DNA of 64,000 nucleotides from Rhodanobacter thiooxydans (GTDB lineage: Bacteria > Pseudomonadota > Gammaproteobacteria > Xanthomonadales > Rhodanobacteraceae): assembly GCF_030291135.1 (NCBI RefSeq), contig NZ_CP127409.1:1302001-1366000 (forward strand). The letters run 5' to 3'. The first letter of the stretch is position 1. Every line of letters begins with the position of its first letter. Below, in pieces: positions 18,756 to 28,893 of the stretch. The position numbers and the translations under genes are program-made. The notes under the pieces were generated by a model. That model saw nothing but the letters and a program-made list of their open reading frames with translations. It was not told the DNA's origin and ran no database searches.

Positions 18756-19199
18756 ATGAAGCGACTCTCACTGGCTGGAAGTGACGCGACGGCAGCCCTG
18801 CGCAGGCGTCGGAGTGCCGGCTTCACCCTGATCGAACTGATGATCGTGGTGGCGATCATCGCGATCCTGGCCGCGATCGCCTTGCCCGCGTACACCAGCT
18901 ACATCACCAGGACCAAACGCGCGGCGGCGGAGGGTTGCCTGTCGGAGCATGCCAACTACATGGAGCGGTACTACACCACCAACCTCAGCTACAAGGGAGC
19001 GGCCTTGCCGGGGCTGGATTGCGCCAGCGCGCAGCGCACCGGTGCCAACTACCAGTACGGCGTGGCATCGGCGACGACGGCGGCGTACAGCATCACCGCC
19101 ACGCCGATCAACGCCCAGCTGACCCGCGACACCCAGTGCGGCACGCTCTCGATCAGCCAGACCGGCACGCGCGGCCCTTCCACGGCTGGCTGCTGGTGA
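18756..19199 (+). CDS. pilE: Type IV pilus minor pilin PilE
   Basis: 147 residues, last gene of the minor pilin operon, 12 nt after pilY1. Prepilin site SAG22^FTLIELMIVVAIIAILAAI, mature E5, then PAYTSYITRTKRAAAEGCL. A conserved Cys pair lies in the C-domain. Its position after pilY1 and its short pilin form match PilE of P. aeruginosa and Xanthomonas rather than the major pilin PilA. A strong palindrome follows at 19218-19254, where the convergent recD gene ends. Confidence 0.9.
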   Translation: MKRLSLAGSDATAALRRRRSAGFTLIELMIVVAIIAILAAIALPAYTSYITRTKRAAAEGCLSEHANYMERYYTTNLSYKGAALPGLDCASAQRTGANYQYGVASATTAAYSITATPINAQLTRDTQCGTLSISQTGTRGPSTAGCW

Positions 19200-19217
19200 T
19201 GCCATCGCGCTTGCGTT

Positions 19218-19254
19218 GAATCACCGCCTGGCCTTCGGGGCCAGGCGGTGATTC
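19218..19254. terminator. Strong hairpin between pilE and recD
   Basis: A 16-bp perfect stem (GAATCACCGCCTGGCC and its complement) around TTCGG. It has no T-tract, but its place between convergent genes suggests a bidirectional terminator. Confidence 0.65.
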
Positions 19255-19267
19255 GGTGGACGTTGTT

Positions 19268-21079
19268 TCATGGCTGCAGCAACCGCTCGCGCAAGCCGCC
19301 CAGCCGCCGGATCGGGCGCGCCAGCGCAGCGCGCAGCGCGTCGTCGGTACTCCAGATCTCGGCGTGGTCTTTCGCGCGCGAGATGGCGGTGTAGACCAGT
19401 TCGCGGGTGAGGATGCGGTTGTCGGCGTCCGGCGGCAGCAGCACGGCCACGTCGCGGTATTCGGAACCCTGACTGCGATGGATGGTGATCGCCCAGGCAC
19501 TGTCGTGGGCGGGCAGCGCGCGTGGCGAGTAGCTGCGCAGGCCGGCATTGCCGTCGCGGTCGCTGAGTTCGAACCACACGCGCAGCCCTTCCGCTCCTTC
19601 CAGTGCGATGCCGACATCGCCGTTGAACAGGCCGCGGGCGTAGTCGTTGCGGGTGACGATGACGGGGCGGCCGTGGTACCAGGCGCGGCCGGTGTCGAGG
19701 CCGAAGCGCACGGCGAGCCGGGGCAGCATCAGCTCGTTGATGCCCTGCGCGCCGAACGGACCGTCGCGCAGTGCGCACAGGATCTGCAGCTGGCGCAGTC
19801 GCTGCAGCGCTTCGGCGGCGTCGCTGGCCGGTGCCAGCAGCGACTGCAGCAGCCCGGCGTGGCGCTCGATCCAGCCGTCCACGCAGACGCGCAGGGCGTG
19901 CAGGTTGGGGCAGTGGCGCAGGTGCAGGTCACCGTCGCTGCGCTGCTCCAGCAGCGTGTCCAGCCAGGCTGGGTCGGGTGCGTCGCGCAGCGCCTCGACG
20001 CCGCGCTGCAAGCCGCTGCCGGCGCGCCAGCTATGGGTCAGCGTGAGTACCTGGCCGGCCAGCGGGGCATCGCCGGCGGCGACATTTGGTACCTGCTGCA
20101 GCAGCGGCGGCAGCCGCTGGCGCGGTGCGGCGGCGACGATGTCGGCCAGCACCGAACCGGCATCGACCGAGGCCAGCTGGCCCGGATCGCCGAGCAGGAT
20201 CAGCACCGCCGCGGGGCGCAGCGCCTGCAGCAGCTGGCGCATCATCGCCAGGTCCACCATCGACGCCTCGTCCACCACCACGATGTCCTCGGCCAGCGGA
20301 TTGTGCGGGCCGTGGCCGAAGCTGCCGTCCAGCGGCCGGTAGCCGAGCAGGCGGTGCAGCGTGCGCGCTTCGGCGTGCGGGATATGCGGCACGAGGTCGC
20401 GAAAGCCGGTGCCCGGCAGGCTGGCCTGCAGTTCGGCCTTGCCCCTGGCGATGGCCTGCGCCAGCCGCTGGGCGGCCTTGCCGGTGGGTGCGGCCAGCGC
20501 GATCGACGGCTGCGCCGGCAAGCCGCAGGCCTGCGCGTGGCGCAGCAGCATCAGCAGCATGCGTACCACGGTGGTGGTCTTGCCGGTGCCGGGGCCGCCG
20601 GTGAGCACGAAGAAGCGCGCGCCGGGCACCGCGGCCACGGCGGCGCGTTGCCCGTCGGTGGGGCCGGGCGGCATGCCGGCAAACAGCACCTCCAGGTCGT
20701 CGGCGAGAATCCCGGCGGCGAGCGGCAGCGTGCGTTGCGCGCAGCGCTGCAGGATCGCCTCGGAGAGCTTCGCCTCGTGTTGCCAGTTGCGCCACAGGTA
20801 GAAGCGCCCCTCCGCATCGAGCACGAACGGGGTGAACGAGCTGCCGTCGCCGACCCAGTCGTGCCGGCGCAGCGCATCCAGCGCGTCGGCATCGAGGCCG
20901 GCGCCGGTGTCCGGGTCGGCCAGCGCGGCGCAGGAATGGCCGTGGCCTTCGGCGCGGCTGGCCGCGCGCACGGCGGCGGCGAGCAGGGCGGAGCCGGTGC
21001 GCCCGAGTACCCATTGCGCCAAGGTCTGGTCGATCGCGCGCTCGTCGGCGTCGACGGCGTGGGTCAGCGGGAGGTTCAT
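19268..21079 (-). CDS. recD: Exodeoxyribonuclease V alpha subunit RecD
   Basis: 5'-3' SF1B helicase subunit of RecBCD, which resects double-strand ends for recombination and degrades foreign DNA. 603 residues (E. coli 608). Walker A TGGPGTGKTTT lies at about 160-170 and Walker B VVVDEASMVD near 265. The C-terminal helicase motifs include AWAITIHRSQGSEY and LVYTAISRAKD. The start ATG overlaps the recB stop (ATGA), so it is translated with recB. Last gene of the recC-recB-recD unit. Confidence 0.96.
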   Translation of the reverse strand: MNLPLTHAVDADERAIDQTLAQWVLGRTGSALLAAAVRAASRAEGHGHSCAALADPDTGAGLDADALDALRRHDWVGDGSSFTPFVLDAEGRFYLWRNWQHEAKLSEAILQRCAQRTLPLAAGILADDLEVLFAGMPPGPTDGQRAAVAAVPGARFFVLTGGPGTGKTTTVVRMLLMLLRHAQACGLPAQPSIALAAPTGKAAQRLAQAIARGKAELQASLPGTGFRDLVPHIPHAEARTLHRLLGYRPLDGSFGHGPHNPLAEDIVVVDEASMVDLAMMRQLLQALRPAAVLILLGDPGQLASVDAGSVLADIVAAAPRQRLPPLLQQVPNVAAGDAPLAGQVLTLTHSWRAGSGLQRGVEALRDAPDPAWLDTLLEQRSDGDLHLRHCPNLHALRVCVDGWIERHAGLLQSLLAPASDAAEALQRLRQLQILCALRDGPFGAQGINELMLPRLAVRFGLDTGRAWYHGRPVIVTRNDYARGLFNGDVGIALEGAEGLRVWFELSDRDGNAGLRSYSPRALPAHDSAWAITIHRSQGSEYRDVAVLLPPDADNRILTRELVYTAISRAKDHAEIWSTDDALRAALARPIRRLGGLRERLLQP

Positions 21080-24000
21080 GCCGCGGCCTCCTGCGCGCCG
21101 GCGAAGGCATCGTCGAGCGCTTCGATCAGCGCCGCCGGCCAGCACCGGCGCCATACGCCCAGCCCCGGCGCCAGCCCCAGCGCGCGCACGAACAGGTACC
21201 AGCTTTCGCCGAGCTGGCGTTCGGCCGTATAGCCGTCCATGCGCTGGCGCAGGTAGCGATGCAGTGCCACGGTGTACAGCAGCGCCTGCAGCGGGTAGTG
21301 GTGCCCGGCCATCGCGGCCGCGAGCGAGTCGCCCTGATAGTCGCCCAGCCGCGCGCCGAGCCAGTTGGTTTTGTAGTCGAGCACGTGGAAGCGGCCGTCG
21401 CGGGCAAAGATCAGGTCGGCGAAGCCGGTCAGCATGCCGTTCAGCGTGGTGGCGTCCAGGCTGGCCGGGATCACCTCGGCGTGGCCGTGGGCCGCGCAGA
21501 TCCGGCGCAGTGTCGCCAGCGGCACCTGACGCACCGGGAACTGGAACTCGAACTCGGCGATGCGCTGCTCCGGCGCGAGGTCGACCAGGCGCAGGCCGTC
21601 GCCCAGGTCGGCCTGGCGTGCGCGGTCGATCATCCGGCCCACGCGTTCGAGCGCTTCCTCGTGGGCGAGGTGCGGCGCGGTGACCGCCTGCGCGCCGAGC
21701 TGGCGGTGCAGCAGCGGGCGCTGCCCGGGCCAGAGCGGGCCGGGCTGCGCCAGCTCGAACACCTGGTGCACGGCGTCGCCGAAGCGCGGGCCGCGCAGCG
21801 GGTACAGTACGAGCAGGCGGCTGTCTTCGGCCGCCTCGTCCGCCTCGATCGCCGGTTCTTCCGCACCGGCTTCGTCGGCGCCGCCGCTGTCGTCGACCAG
21901 TGCCGCGGCAGCGTGGCGGGTCAACCCGCTGAAGCTGTGCAGCCACTGGAACGGCCGCAGCAGCGGCAGTGGCGCCTGCGTAGCGCGCGGCGCCGGAGTT
22001 TCGGTCGGCGGGCGGTAGCGGGTGAAGGTGCCGGCGAATGGTGCGGCCAGGCACGTGCCGCCGAGCGCCGCTGCCATGGCATCGAGCGAGGTTTCGCCCA
22101 CGGGCAGCTCCAGCGTCCGCTGGGCCTGCCCGAGCAGCAGGTCGATCGCGGCCCACTTCCACGCCGGCGCATCGTCGTCGGGCTGCAGGCCGCGGTCGAC
22201 CCAGTACACGTGCACGGCGTGCACGGCGCGGGTCAGCGCCACGTAGAGCAGGCGCAGGCGCTCCTCCAGCTCCTCGCGGAAATGGCGATCGCGGTGTTCG
22301 ACGAAATGCGCCGAGCCCAGGTCCACACAGCGCTGGCCGGCGTCGTCGTGGTAGCGCAGCAGCTTCGGCGCATAGCTGCCGTCCTGGCTGCGGATGCGCC
22401 ATGCCAGCGGCAGGAACACGATGGGGAACTCCAGCCCCTTGCTGGCGTGGATGGTCAGCAGCTGCACGCGGCGGGCGTCGCTTTCGATGCGCAGCTGGCG
22501 CTCGTCGGCCGCCTCGGCGTCGCCGTCGCTACCTTCGCGACGCATCTCCTGCAGCCACGCGTACAGGCCGTCCAGCCCCTGTCGTTGGCCTTCTTCTGCG
22601 GCGAGCAGCTCGCCGAGGTGGCGCAGGTCGGTGAGCACGCGCTCGCCTTCGGGCTGCGCCAGCAAGGCGATGGCGCGCGCGGCCAGCAGTTCGCTGATCA
22701 GTGCCAGCACGCCGCGGTTGCGCACCAACGCACGCCACGCCTCGAAGCGTTCCAGCTCGCGCTCGAACGCGGCGGGCTGCGCCTGCCACGCGTGGAACTG
22801 TGCCAGCGTGGCGCCGAGCAAGGTGGTGGCCAGCGCGCCGCGCACGGCCTGGTCGTCGTCGGCGTGCAGCACGGCGAACAGCACCAGTTCCAGTTCGCGC
22901 GCGACCTCGCCGGCGAAGATGTTGCCGCGGCCGCTGCCCACGCAGGGCACGCCGCGCGCCACCAGTCGCTGGCGCAGCGCCACGACCTGCTTGTTGGTGG
23001 ACAGCAGCACGGCGATGTCGCCGGGCGTGACGCGCTGCCCGCCGATCTGTTGTCGCGGGTCGTTGAGCAGCTCCGCAATGCGGTTGGCGCAGTCCTCCAG
23101 CGCCAGCGCCTCGAGGTCGCCGAGTGCCTTCAGCGGGTTGCCGTTGCGGTCAGTCGCATCGCCGCGGAACGGGTGGAACACCAGTGGCTGCGTCACCGGC
23201 TGGCCGTCGACGGTGTACGGCTGCTCGTCCGCCTTGCCGGTCGGTGCGACCGGCTGGTAGCGGATCGGCAGCTGGCCGAAGCCGCCTTCGGTGTGGCCGT
23301 ACCAGGCGTTCAGCGCCTCGACCAGGGCGCGGCTGGAGCGATGGTTGGTGCCCAGCGAGAAGCGCTGGCCGGCTTGCTCGCTGGCGCGCAGGTAGGCGGC
23401 GATGTCGCCGCCGCGGAAACTGTAGATGGCCTGCTTGGGGTCGCCGATCATCACCAGCGTGCCGCGCTCGCGGTAGATCCGCTCGAAGATCGCGAACTGG
23501 CGCTGATCGGTGTCCTGGAACTCGTCGATCAGGGCCACCGGGAAGGCGTCGAACAGGCGGTCGGCCAGCACTGCGTCGGCCGCCTCGCCGCACAGTCGCT
23601 GGTACACCGCGTCGATCAGCATGGAGAAGGTCAGCACGTGGCGCTGACGTGCGCGGCGCGGCATTTCCTCGCGGCAGGTTTGCGCGGCGTCGGCGAGCAC
23701 GGCGCCGCGCACGAGGATGTCGCGCATCCCGAGCAGCGGGCGTAACGCCTGCAGGGCACGGATCAGCGGATGCGCGGCGAGTTCGCCGGCGCGGCTGGCA
23801 GCGGCCTGGGCCAGCAGTTTTTCCGGCTCGAACACCTCGCTGATCGATTTGGCCAGTTGCGCTTCGTCGCCGTCGCGCAGCGCCTGAGCGATCTCGCCCA
23901 GCCGGCTGCACAATGCCGCGTTGGCCCGCTTGTACAGCGTGGCGTCGTCCGCCAGCCGCTGCAGCTCGGCGATGCTGTCGTCGCTGCGCAGCGTAGCGAG

Positions 24001-24654
24001 TGCGTGATCGACTTCGGCCAGGCCGCCAGCCTCGATCCGTGCGTCGACGCTGTTGGCCAGCCCGCCGAGGTCGCGCAGCAGGCCTTCCGGGCCATCCTTC
24101 AGCAGCAGCTCGGCTTCACGTGGGTCGACCGCGCCAGCGAGGTAGCGGCGGCGCCAGAAGTCCTCCACGCATTCGCGCATCAGCTGCTGCTCGTCGAACA
24201 GCTGGTCGTCGGCGAACGCGGCGCCGCTCTGCAGCGGGTAGTCGCGCTGGATGCGCTGGCACAGCGCGTGGATGGTCGACACCGGCGCGCGGTCGAGGTC
24301 GCTGCGGGCGAGCTGGATCCGGCACAGTGCGAGGCGGGTGCTGTCCGCGTCGGGGCACAGCGCGGCCAGCCAGCTTTCCAGTGGATCGGCGCTGGCCGCG
24401 TCGCGCGCCACGGCTTCAAGCAGGCGCTCGGCTTCGACCAGGCGGCGGCGCAGGCGCTCGCGCAGTTCCTGCGCGGCGGCGTCGGTGAAGGTGGTCACCA
24501 GGATCTGCTCCACCCGCAGTCCGCGTTCGAGCAGCAGGCGCAGGTAGATCACGCCGATGTTCCAGGTCTTGCCGGTGCCGGCGCTGGCCTCGATCAGCAC
24601 GCGCCCGTGCAGCGGCATGGCGCGCCAGTCGAGCGGGGGCAGGGCGGCGGTCAT
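21076..24654 (-). CDS. recB: Exodeoxyribonuclease V beta subunit RecB
   Basis: 3'-5' SF1A helicase with C-terminal nuclease. 1192 residues from the ATG that overlaps the recC stop; E. coli RecB is 1180. Walker A is EASAGTGKT at 22-30, helicase motif II is ALIDEFQDTD, and the SKGLEFPIVFLP and LLYVALTRA segments follow. The nuclease domain carries GFADLIFARDGRFHVLDYKTN, with the catalytic Asp and Lys of the DYK motif intact. Both neighbours overlap by 4 nt, giving coupled synthesis of the three subunits. Confidence 0.96.
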   Translation of the reverse strand: MTAALPPLDWRAMPLHGRVLIEASAGTGKTWNIGVIYLRLLLERGLRVEQILVTTFTDAAAQELRERLRRRLVEAERLLEAVARDAASADPLESWLAALCPDADSTRLALCRIQLARSDLDRAPVSTIHALCQRIQRDYPLQSGAAFADDQLFDEQQLMRECVEDFWRRRYLAGAVDPREAELLLKDGPEGLLRDLGGLANSVDARIEAGGLAEVDHALATLRSDDSIAELQRLADDATLYKRANAALCSRLGEIAQALRDGDEAQLAKSISEVFEPEKLLAQAAASRAGELAAHPLIRALQALRPLLGMRDILVRGAVLADAAQTCREEMPRRARQRHVLTFSMLIDAVYQRLCGEAADAVLADRLFDAFPVALIDEFQDTDQRQFAIFERIYRERGTLVMIGDPKQAIYSFRGGDIAAYLRASEQAGQRFSLGTNHRSSRALVEALNAWYGHTEGGFGQLPIRYQPVAPTGKADEQPYTVDGQPVTQPLVFHPFRGDATDRNGNPLKALGDLEALALEDCANRIAELLNDPRQQIGGQRVTPGDIAVLLSTNKQVVALRQRLVARGVPCVGSGRGNIFAGEVARELELVLFAVLHADDDQAVRGALATTLLGATLAQFHAWQAQPAAFERELERFEAWRALVRNRGVLALISELLAARAIALLAQPEGERVLTDLRHLGELLAAEEGQRQGLDGLYAWLQEMRREGSDGDAEAADERQLRIESDARRVQLLTIHASKGLEFPIVFLPLAWRIRSQDGSYAPKLLRYHDDAGQRCVDLGSAHFVEHRDRHFREELEERLRLLYVALTRAVHAVHVYWVDRGLQPDDDAPAWKWAAIDLLLGQAQRTLELPVGETSLDAMAAALGGTCLAAPFAGTFTRYRPPTETPAPRATQAPLPLLRPFQWLHSFSGLTRHAAAALVDDSGGADEAGAEEPAIEADEAAEDSRLLVLYPLRGPRFGDAVHQVFELAQPGPLWPGQRPLLHRQLGAQAVTAPHLAHEEALERVGRMIDRARQADLGDGLRLVDLAPEQRIAEFEFQFPVRQVPLATLRRICAAHGHAEVIPASLDATTLNGMLTGFADLIFARDGRFHVLDYKTNWLGARLGDYQGDSLAAAMAGHHYPLQALLYTVALHRYLRQRMDGYTAERQLGESWYLFVRALGLAPGLGVWRRCWPAALIEALDDAFAGAQEAAA

Positions 24655-27600
24655 GGCTGGGTGTCCTGCGTGAGTTTCATCAAGGTCGTGCGCTGCGGAT
24701 CGAGCACGCCGCAGACCAGTTCGGTGGCGGCGACGAAGGCGCGATGGGCGGGGCTGGCCTCGTCGAACAGCTCCAGGCCGCGGCTGAGCAGGGCCGCGTA
24801 GCCGGGCGCGTAGTCGCGTTCGCCGGGGTTGAAGCTGTCGCCTTCCCATGCTGCGGCCGCTTTGGCGAGGCGGTCCTTCGGCTCGTTGCCGGCCCAGGCC
24901 TGCGCGGTGCGCGGGAAGAACAGCAGCGGCCACTGTGCGGCGGCCCGATACGCCTCGACCAGGCGGCGCAGGCCGTGGCGCAGTTGCTCACCCTCCTGCG
25001 CGCGGATGGTGTCGAGCATGCCCGCCGTCTGGGCGACCAGTACGCTGCTGCCGCCATGTGTGCGCCGGACCTGCTCCAGCAGCGTCGCCTGCAAGGGTGC
25101 GCCGTCGCCGGCATGGGCCAGTTGCAGGCAGGCCCAGTCGAGGTAGAAGTCCAGCAGGTCCTTCAGGTTGGCGGCGCGCCCCGGGCGGGCGTCAAACCAC
25201 AGCAGCTTGCCGTCGGCGCCACGGAATACGCGGTCGATCGTGCCGGTCAGGTGCAGGCCGTCACCGAGGTCGAGGTCGATGGCTTGTGCGTGCGCCTGCG
25301 CGCCGCCGCCAGCGAACAGCGGATGCGCCTGCGCCAGCAGGGGGCGCAGTGCGTCGCGCAGTTGCGTCCAGGCCCGCTCGCCGATCGCGCCGCCGGCCAG
25401 CATGCCGGAGCGGGCGAGCCAGGCCGGCGGTTCGGCAGGCAGTTCGGCGCGGCCGGCGGCGAGCGCGTCGAACAGCAGGCGATGATCGACCCGTTCGATT
25501 TTGTCCAGCGGTGTTTCCAGCGGCTCGCGATCCGGCCAGCCGCGGTCGTCCAGTGCCTGCAGGCTGATGCCCTGGCCGCGCAGCAGGGCGTCCCTCGCGG
25601 GGTCGCGCCAGAAGCGCCTGAGCGTGCCGAGGGTCATCTCGCCGGCCACGGTTTCCGGCGTGGTCGCCGGCGCGTCGAGGAAGGGCGGCGTGCCGGCGCT
25701 GATCGATGCGGCGGCGAGGAACGCTGGCTCGTACGAGAACAGCCGCGGATCGTGGCGGGGCCGGCCTTGCGCGTCGCGCTCGTAGTAGCGCGCGTCGAAC
25801 GGCTGCAACGGGTGACGCACGCGCCACGGCCGCTCGGCTGTTGCGTCACCGGCGAGGCCGTGTTGTTCGTCGAGGAACTGCAGCAGCTCGGCCAGCGGCG
25901 CGGCGGGGTTGCGCGGCTTGCCGTCGCGCACGCCTTCGCCGACGTAGCTGACGTGCAGTACGTCGCGTGCGGACATCAGCGCTTCCAGGAACAGGTAGCG
26001 GTCCTCGCTGCGCGTATCGCGGTCGCCGCGGCGCGGCTGGGCGAGGATCTGGTTGAGGCCGGCGTCGTGGCCGGGGCGCGGGAACTCGCCCTCGTTCATG
26101 CCAAGCAGGCAGACCACGCGGAACGGGATCGAGCGTTGCGGCACCAGCCCGCAGAAGGTCACCCCGCCGAGCAGGAAGGCCTGGCGTTCCGGCACCGCCT
26201 CGAGCGCGCCGCGCAGCGCCTCGCGCACCACGCTCCACGGCAGCGGCGTATCGATGCCGGCCTCGGCGGCCTGGCCGGCGAGGCCGGCGACGAGCCGGCG
26301 CAGGGCGTCGAGCGCGTTCTGTTCGGCGGCGTCGCGCGGGTCGGCGAGGAACAGCGTGTCGAGCCGCTCCAGCAGCCACTCGCTCCATGCGGCCAGCGGG
26401 CGCGCGCCGGCGAACGCGTGGCGCAGCTGGCGCAGTTCGCCGAGCAGGCGGTCGAGCTGGCCCAGCGCCTCCACCGCGTTGCCGGCGACGCCTTCCAGCG
26501 GCAGGATGCCGTCGAGCAGGCCATCGTCGCCGTCCTGGCCCGCGATCAGCCCGGCGTACATGCGGTCGAGGCCGAACTGCCACGAGTTCGTATCGACCGC
26601 CGCCGCACCGGCCTCGGCCTTCATCGCGGCGTCCAGCCCCCAGGCCACGCGGGCGCGGCGCAGCCAGCGTTCCAGTGAGTCGCGCGCGCTGGCGTCGAGC
26701 GCGAAGCGCCGCGCCACCGCCGGCACATCGAGGAAGTCCAGCACCTCGCTGACCGTGAAGCGGCTCTCGGCCAGGTCCAGCAGCTGCGCGAACGCGCTCA
26801 TCAGCGGGTGCGCATGCGCCAGCCCGACATCGGCCAGGTGCCAGGGCAGGTGCAGCGGGTCGCGCCGGTACTGCGCTGGCTCGCCGAACACCGCGGCGAG
26901 GTAGGGAGCGTAGGCGCCGATGTCCGGCGCCATCACCACGATGTCGCGGTGCTGCAGGGTCGGGTCGTCGGCGAGGCAGCGCAGCAGGGTGTTCTTCAGC
27001 ACCTCTAGTTCGCGCAGGCGGGTGTGGCAGACGTGCACGCGCAGGCTGGCGTCGTGGCGCAGCGCGGGCAGGATGTCGTCCAGCGCAACCCCGTCCGCTT
27101 GTTGCGCACGGATCGGCGCACCGACCCGTTCCGGCTGCAGGCAGCGGATGCTCGACTGCAGCCGGGCGAGCAGCGCGGTGGCGTCGTCGAGCGGCTCGGC
27201 CTCGTCGAGCGGGTCGCGCTCGTCGAGCGCGTCGCACTCGTCCAGGGTCAGGCAGAAATCCTGCGCGATGCGGCCGAGCGCCACCAGCAGCGGGTGGCCG
27301 ACCTCGTAGTACAGCGCCTCCGGATCGTCCGCATGGGTGAGCAGGAAACGTTGCTTGCGCAGGTAGACCCAGTGCTCGCGGCAGGGGTCGGGGAAGTACA
27401 GGTGCACCGGCGCGTGCAGCGCGGTGGCCTGCAGCGCTGCCAGCACGTCCGGCGGCAGGTGGCTGACGCCGAACACGTGCAGCGGCGGGTCGCCGGCCAC
27501 GGCGTCGCCGGCGCGCAGTGCTTCCAGCAGGGCAGCGCTGCGCTGCGCGCGGTGCGGCCGCGGGATGGCGGCACGCAGCCGCTGCCACAGCACGGCCTGC

Positions 27601-28106
27601 CAGTCGCCGGCGTGCCGCGCGGGGTGCTGTTCCCAGTCGAGCACCCAGTCCGGCCGGTAGATCAGGTACTGGGTGTACAGACCGGCCAGGTGCTCGGCGA
27701 GCTGGAAGCCGCGCCGTGCCGCATCGTCGCCGGCCAGGTAGGCCGCCACTTCCGGCGCCTTCAGCGTGGGCAGCGCCATCAGCAGGCGCCAGCGCAGCAG
27801 CTCGTGCCGGTAGGCGCCGCCGATCAGCGCCTCGTCACCCAGCGCCCGGCGCGCCGCGCGCTCGAACCATTGCCACGGCAGGATCATCTCGATGTTGGCG
27901 GCGATGCCATGGCCGCCGTGCGGCCCGCTGCGCTGCGCCAGGTGGCCGAGCAGCCAGCGCCGCAGCCCCGGGTGCGCCACCACCACGGTCTGCGCGGCCA
28001 GCGGATTGGCCGGCCGCTGCGCTTCCAGCTGCAGCGCCAGCGCGTCGGCCAGCCGCTCGGTGCGGCTGCCGCGGTGGACGATCAGTCCGCCTGGGTTGTC
28101 CCTCAT
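24651..28106 (-). CDS. recC: Exodeoxyribonuclease V gamma subunit RecC
   Basis: Subunit of RecBCD that splits the duplex and reads Chi. 1151 residues from ATG 28106, preceded by GGAAGG 3 nt upstream; E. coli RecC is 1122. The N-terminus IVHRGSRTERLADALA and the LPWQWFERAARRALG segment are typical of RecC's inactive helicase-like domains. First gene of recC-recB-recD. The Chi sequence recognised by this RecC cannot be read from the sequence. Confidence 0.95.
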   Translation of the reverse strand: MRDNPGGLIVHRGSRTERLADALALQLEAQRPANPLAAQTVVVAHPGLRRWLLGHLAQRSGPHGGHGIAANIEMILPWQWFERAARRALGDEALIGGAYRHELLRWRLLMALPTLKAPEVAAYLAGDDAARRGFQLAEHLAGLYTQYLIYRPDWVLDWEQHPARHAGDWQAVLWQRLRAAIPRPHRAQRSAALLEALRAGDAVAGDPPLHVFGVSHLPPDVLAALQATALHAPVHLYFPDPCREHWVYLRKQRFLLTHADDPEALYYEVGHPLLVALGRIAQDFCLTLDECDALDERDPLDEAEPLDDATALLARLQSSIRCLQPERVGAPIRAQQADGVALDDILPALRHDASLRVHVCHTRLRELEVLKNTLLRCLADDPTLQHRDIVVMAPDIGAYAPYLAAVFGEPAQYRRDPLHLPWHLADVGLAHAHPLMSAFAQLLDLAESRFTVSEVLDFLDVPAVARRFALDASARDSLERWLRRARVAWGLDAAMKAEAGAAAVDTNSWQFGLDRMYAGLIAGQDGDDGLLDGILPLEGVAGNAVEALGQLDRLLGELRQLRHAFAGARPLAAWSEWLLERLDTLFLADPRDAAEQNALDALRRLVAGLAGQAAEAGIDTPLPWSVVREALRGALEAVPERQAFLLGGVTFCGLVPQRSIPFRVVCLLGMNEGEFPRPGHDAGLNQILAQPRRGDRDTRSEDRYLFLEALMSARDVLHVSYVGEGVRDGKPRNPAAPLAELLQFLDEQHGLAGDATAERPWRVRHPLQPFDARYYERDAQGRPRHDPRLFSYEPAFLAAASISAGTPPFLDAPATTPETVAGEMTLGTLRRFWRDPARDALLRGQGISLQALDDRGWPDREPLETPLDKIERVDHRLLFDALAAGRAELPAEPPAWLARSGMLAGGAIGERAWTQLRDALRPLLAQAHPLFAGGGAQAHAQAIDLDLGDGLHLTGTIDRVFRGADGKLLWFDARPGRAANLKDLLDFYLDWACLQLAHAGDGAPLQATLLEQVRRTHGGSSVLVAQTAGMLDTIRAQEGEQLRHGLRRLVEAYRAAAQWPLLFFPRTAQAWAGNEPKDRLAKAAAAWEGDSFNPGERDYAPGYAALLSRGLELFDEASPAHRAFVAATELVCGVLDPQRTTLMKLTQDTQP

Positions 28107-28219
28107 GCCTTCCTGTCCCGATCGACGCAACCTGCACAGCATACCGAGCCGCGACTCATCGTTTGCGATTGTGGTTTCGTTTGGCGGCGCGCGTTGCGGC
28201 GAGGGAGTGCAGTGGCTTT

Positions 28220-28250
28220 GCTCCTCCCCCTGCTTCGCAGGGGAGGGAGC
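28220..28250. repeat. Palindromic intergenic repeat, CTCCCC family, copy D
   Basis: GCTCCTCCCCCTGC, TTC, GCAGGGGAGGGAGC: almost identical to copy A at 1876-1905, with the same GCTCC..GGAGC ends. It lies between recC and the DGPF gene. Confidence 0.75.
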
Positions 28251-28347
28251 ACGCCGGGCCGTGTCGATTTGCCGGGCTGTCGTTCGTCGTCCGGATGGTG
28301 CCGGGGTTGGCCTGCCTGGCTCCCATCCATCCGAAGGAGACACGACG

Positions 28348-28767
28348 ATGCGCTGCATGGTGATAGTGAAGGCGAGCCCGGACTCGGAAGCCGGCGTGAT
28401 GCCCGGCGAGCCACTGCTGGCCGCGATGGGCCGCTACAACGAGGAACTGGTGAAGGCCGGCGTCATGCTGGAGGGCGAGGGTTTGCAGCCCAGTTCGAAG
28501 GGCGTGCGGGTGAAGTTCTCCGGCCGCACGCGCACGGTGACCGACGGGCCGTTTGCCGAGACGAAGGAATTGATCGCCGGCTTCTGGTTGTGGCAGGTGC
28601 AGTCGATGGCCGAAGCGGTCGAATGGCTCAAGCGCGCACCGTTCGACGACGATGCCGAGATCGAGATCCGCCAGGTGTTCGAGGCCGAGGATTTCGGCGC
28701 CGAACTCACCCCCGAATTGCGCGAGCAGGAGGAACGGCTGCGCGCGCAGCTCGCGGCGAAATCGTGA
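28348..28767 (+). CDS. DGPF-domain (YCII-related) protein
   Basis: 139 residues, with AAGGAGA 8 nt before the ATG. A ferredoxin-like YCII/DGPF fold is indicated by MRCMVIVKA at the N-terminus and the defining TVTDGPFAETKE (DGPF at 66-69). The biochemical role of the family is unknown. DGPF genes are usually next to ECF42 sigma factors, and that is the case here: the sigma gene follows 126 nt downstream in the same direction. A sensor or effector of the sigma factor's response is a reasonable inference. Confidence 0.88.
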   Translation: MRCMVIVKASPDSEAGVMPGEPLLAAMGRYNEELVKAGVMLEGEGLQPSSKGVRVKFSGRTRTVTDGPFAETKELIAGFWLWQVQSMAEAVEWLKRAPFDDDAEIEIRQVFEAEDFGAELTPELREQEERLRAQLAAKS

Positions 28768-28893
28768 ACCGCACTGCGGGCCGGTTCGGCGCAGGATCTG
28801 CGGCCACGTCTTGCGTGATGCGTGTCGGGAGCCGAGCGCAGGCGTGACTTCCGGCCTTGCGCCGGTGGGGTGGGGATGCTGTGATCGGTCGCC

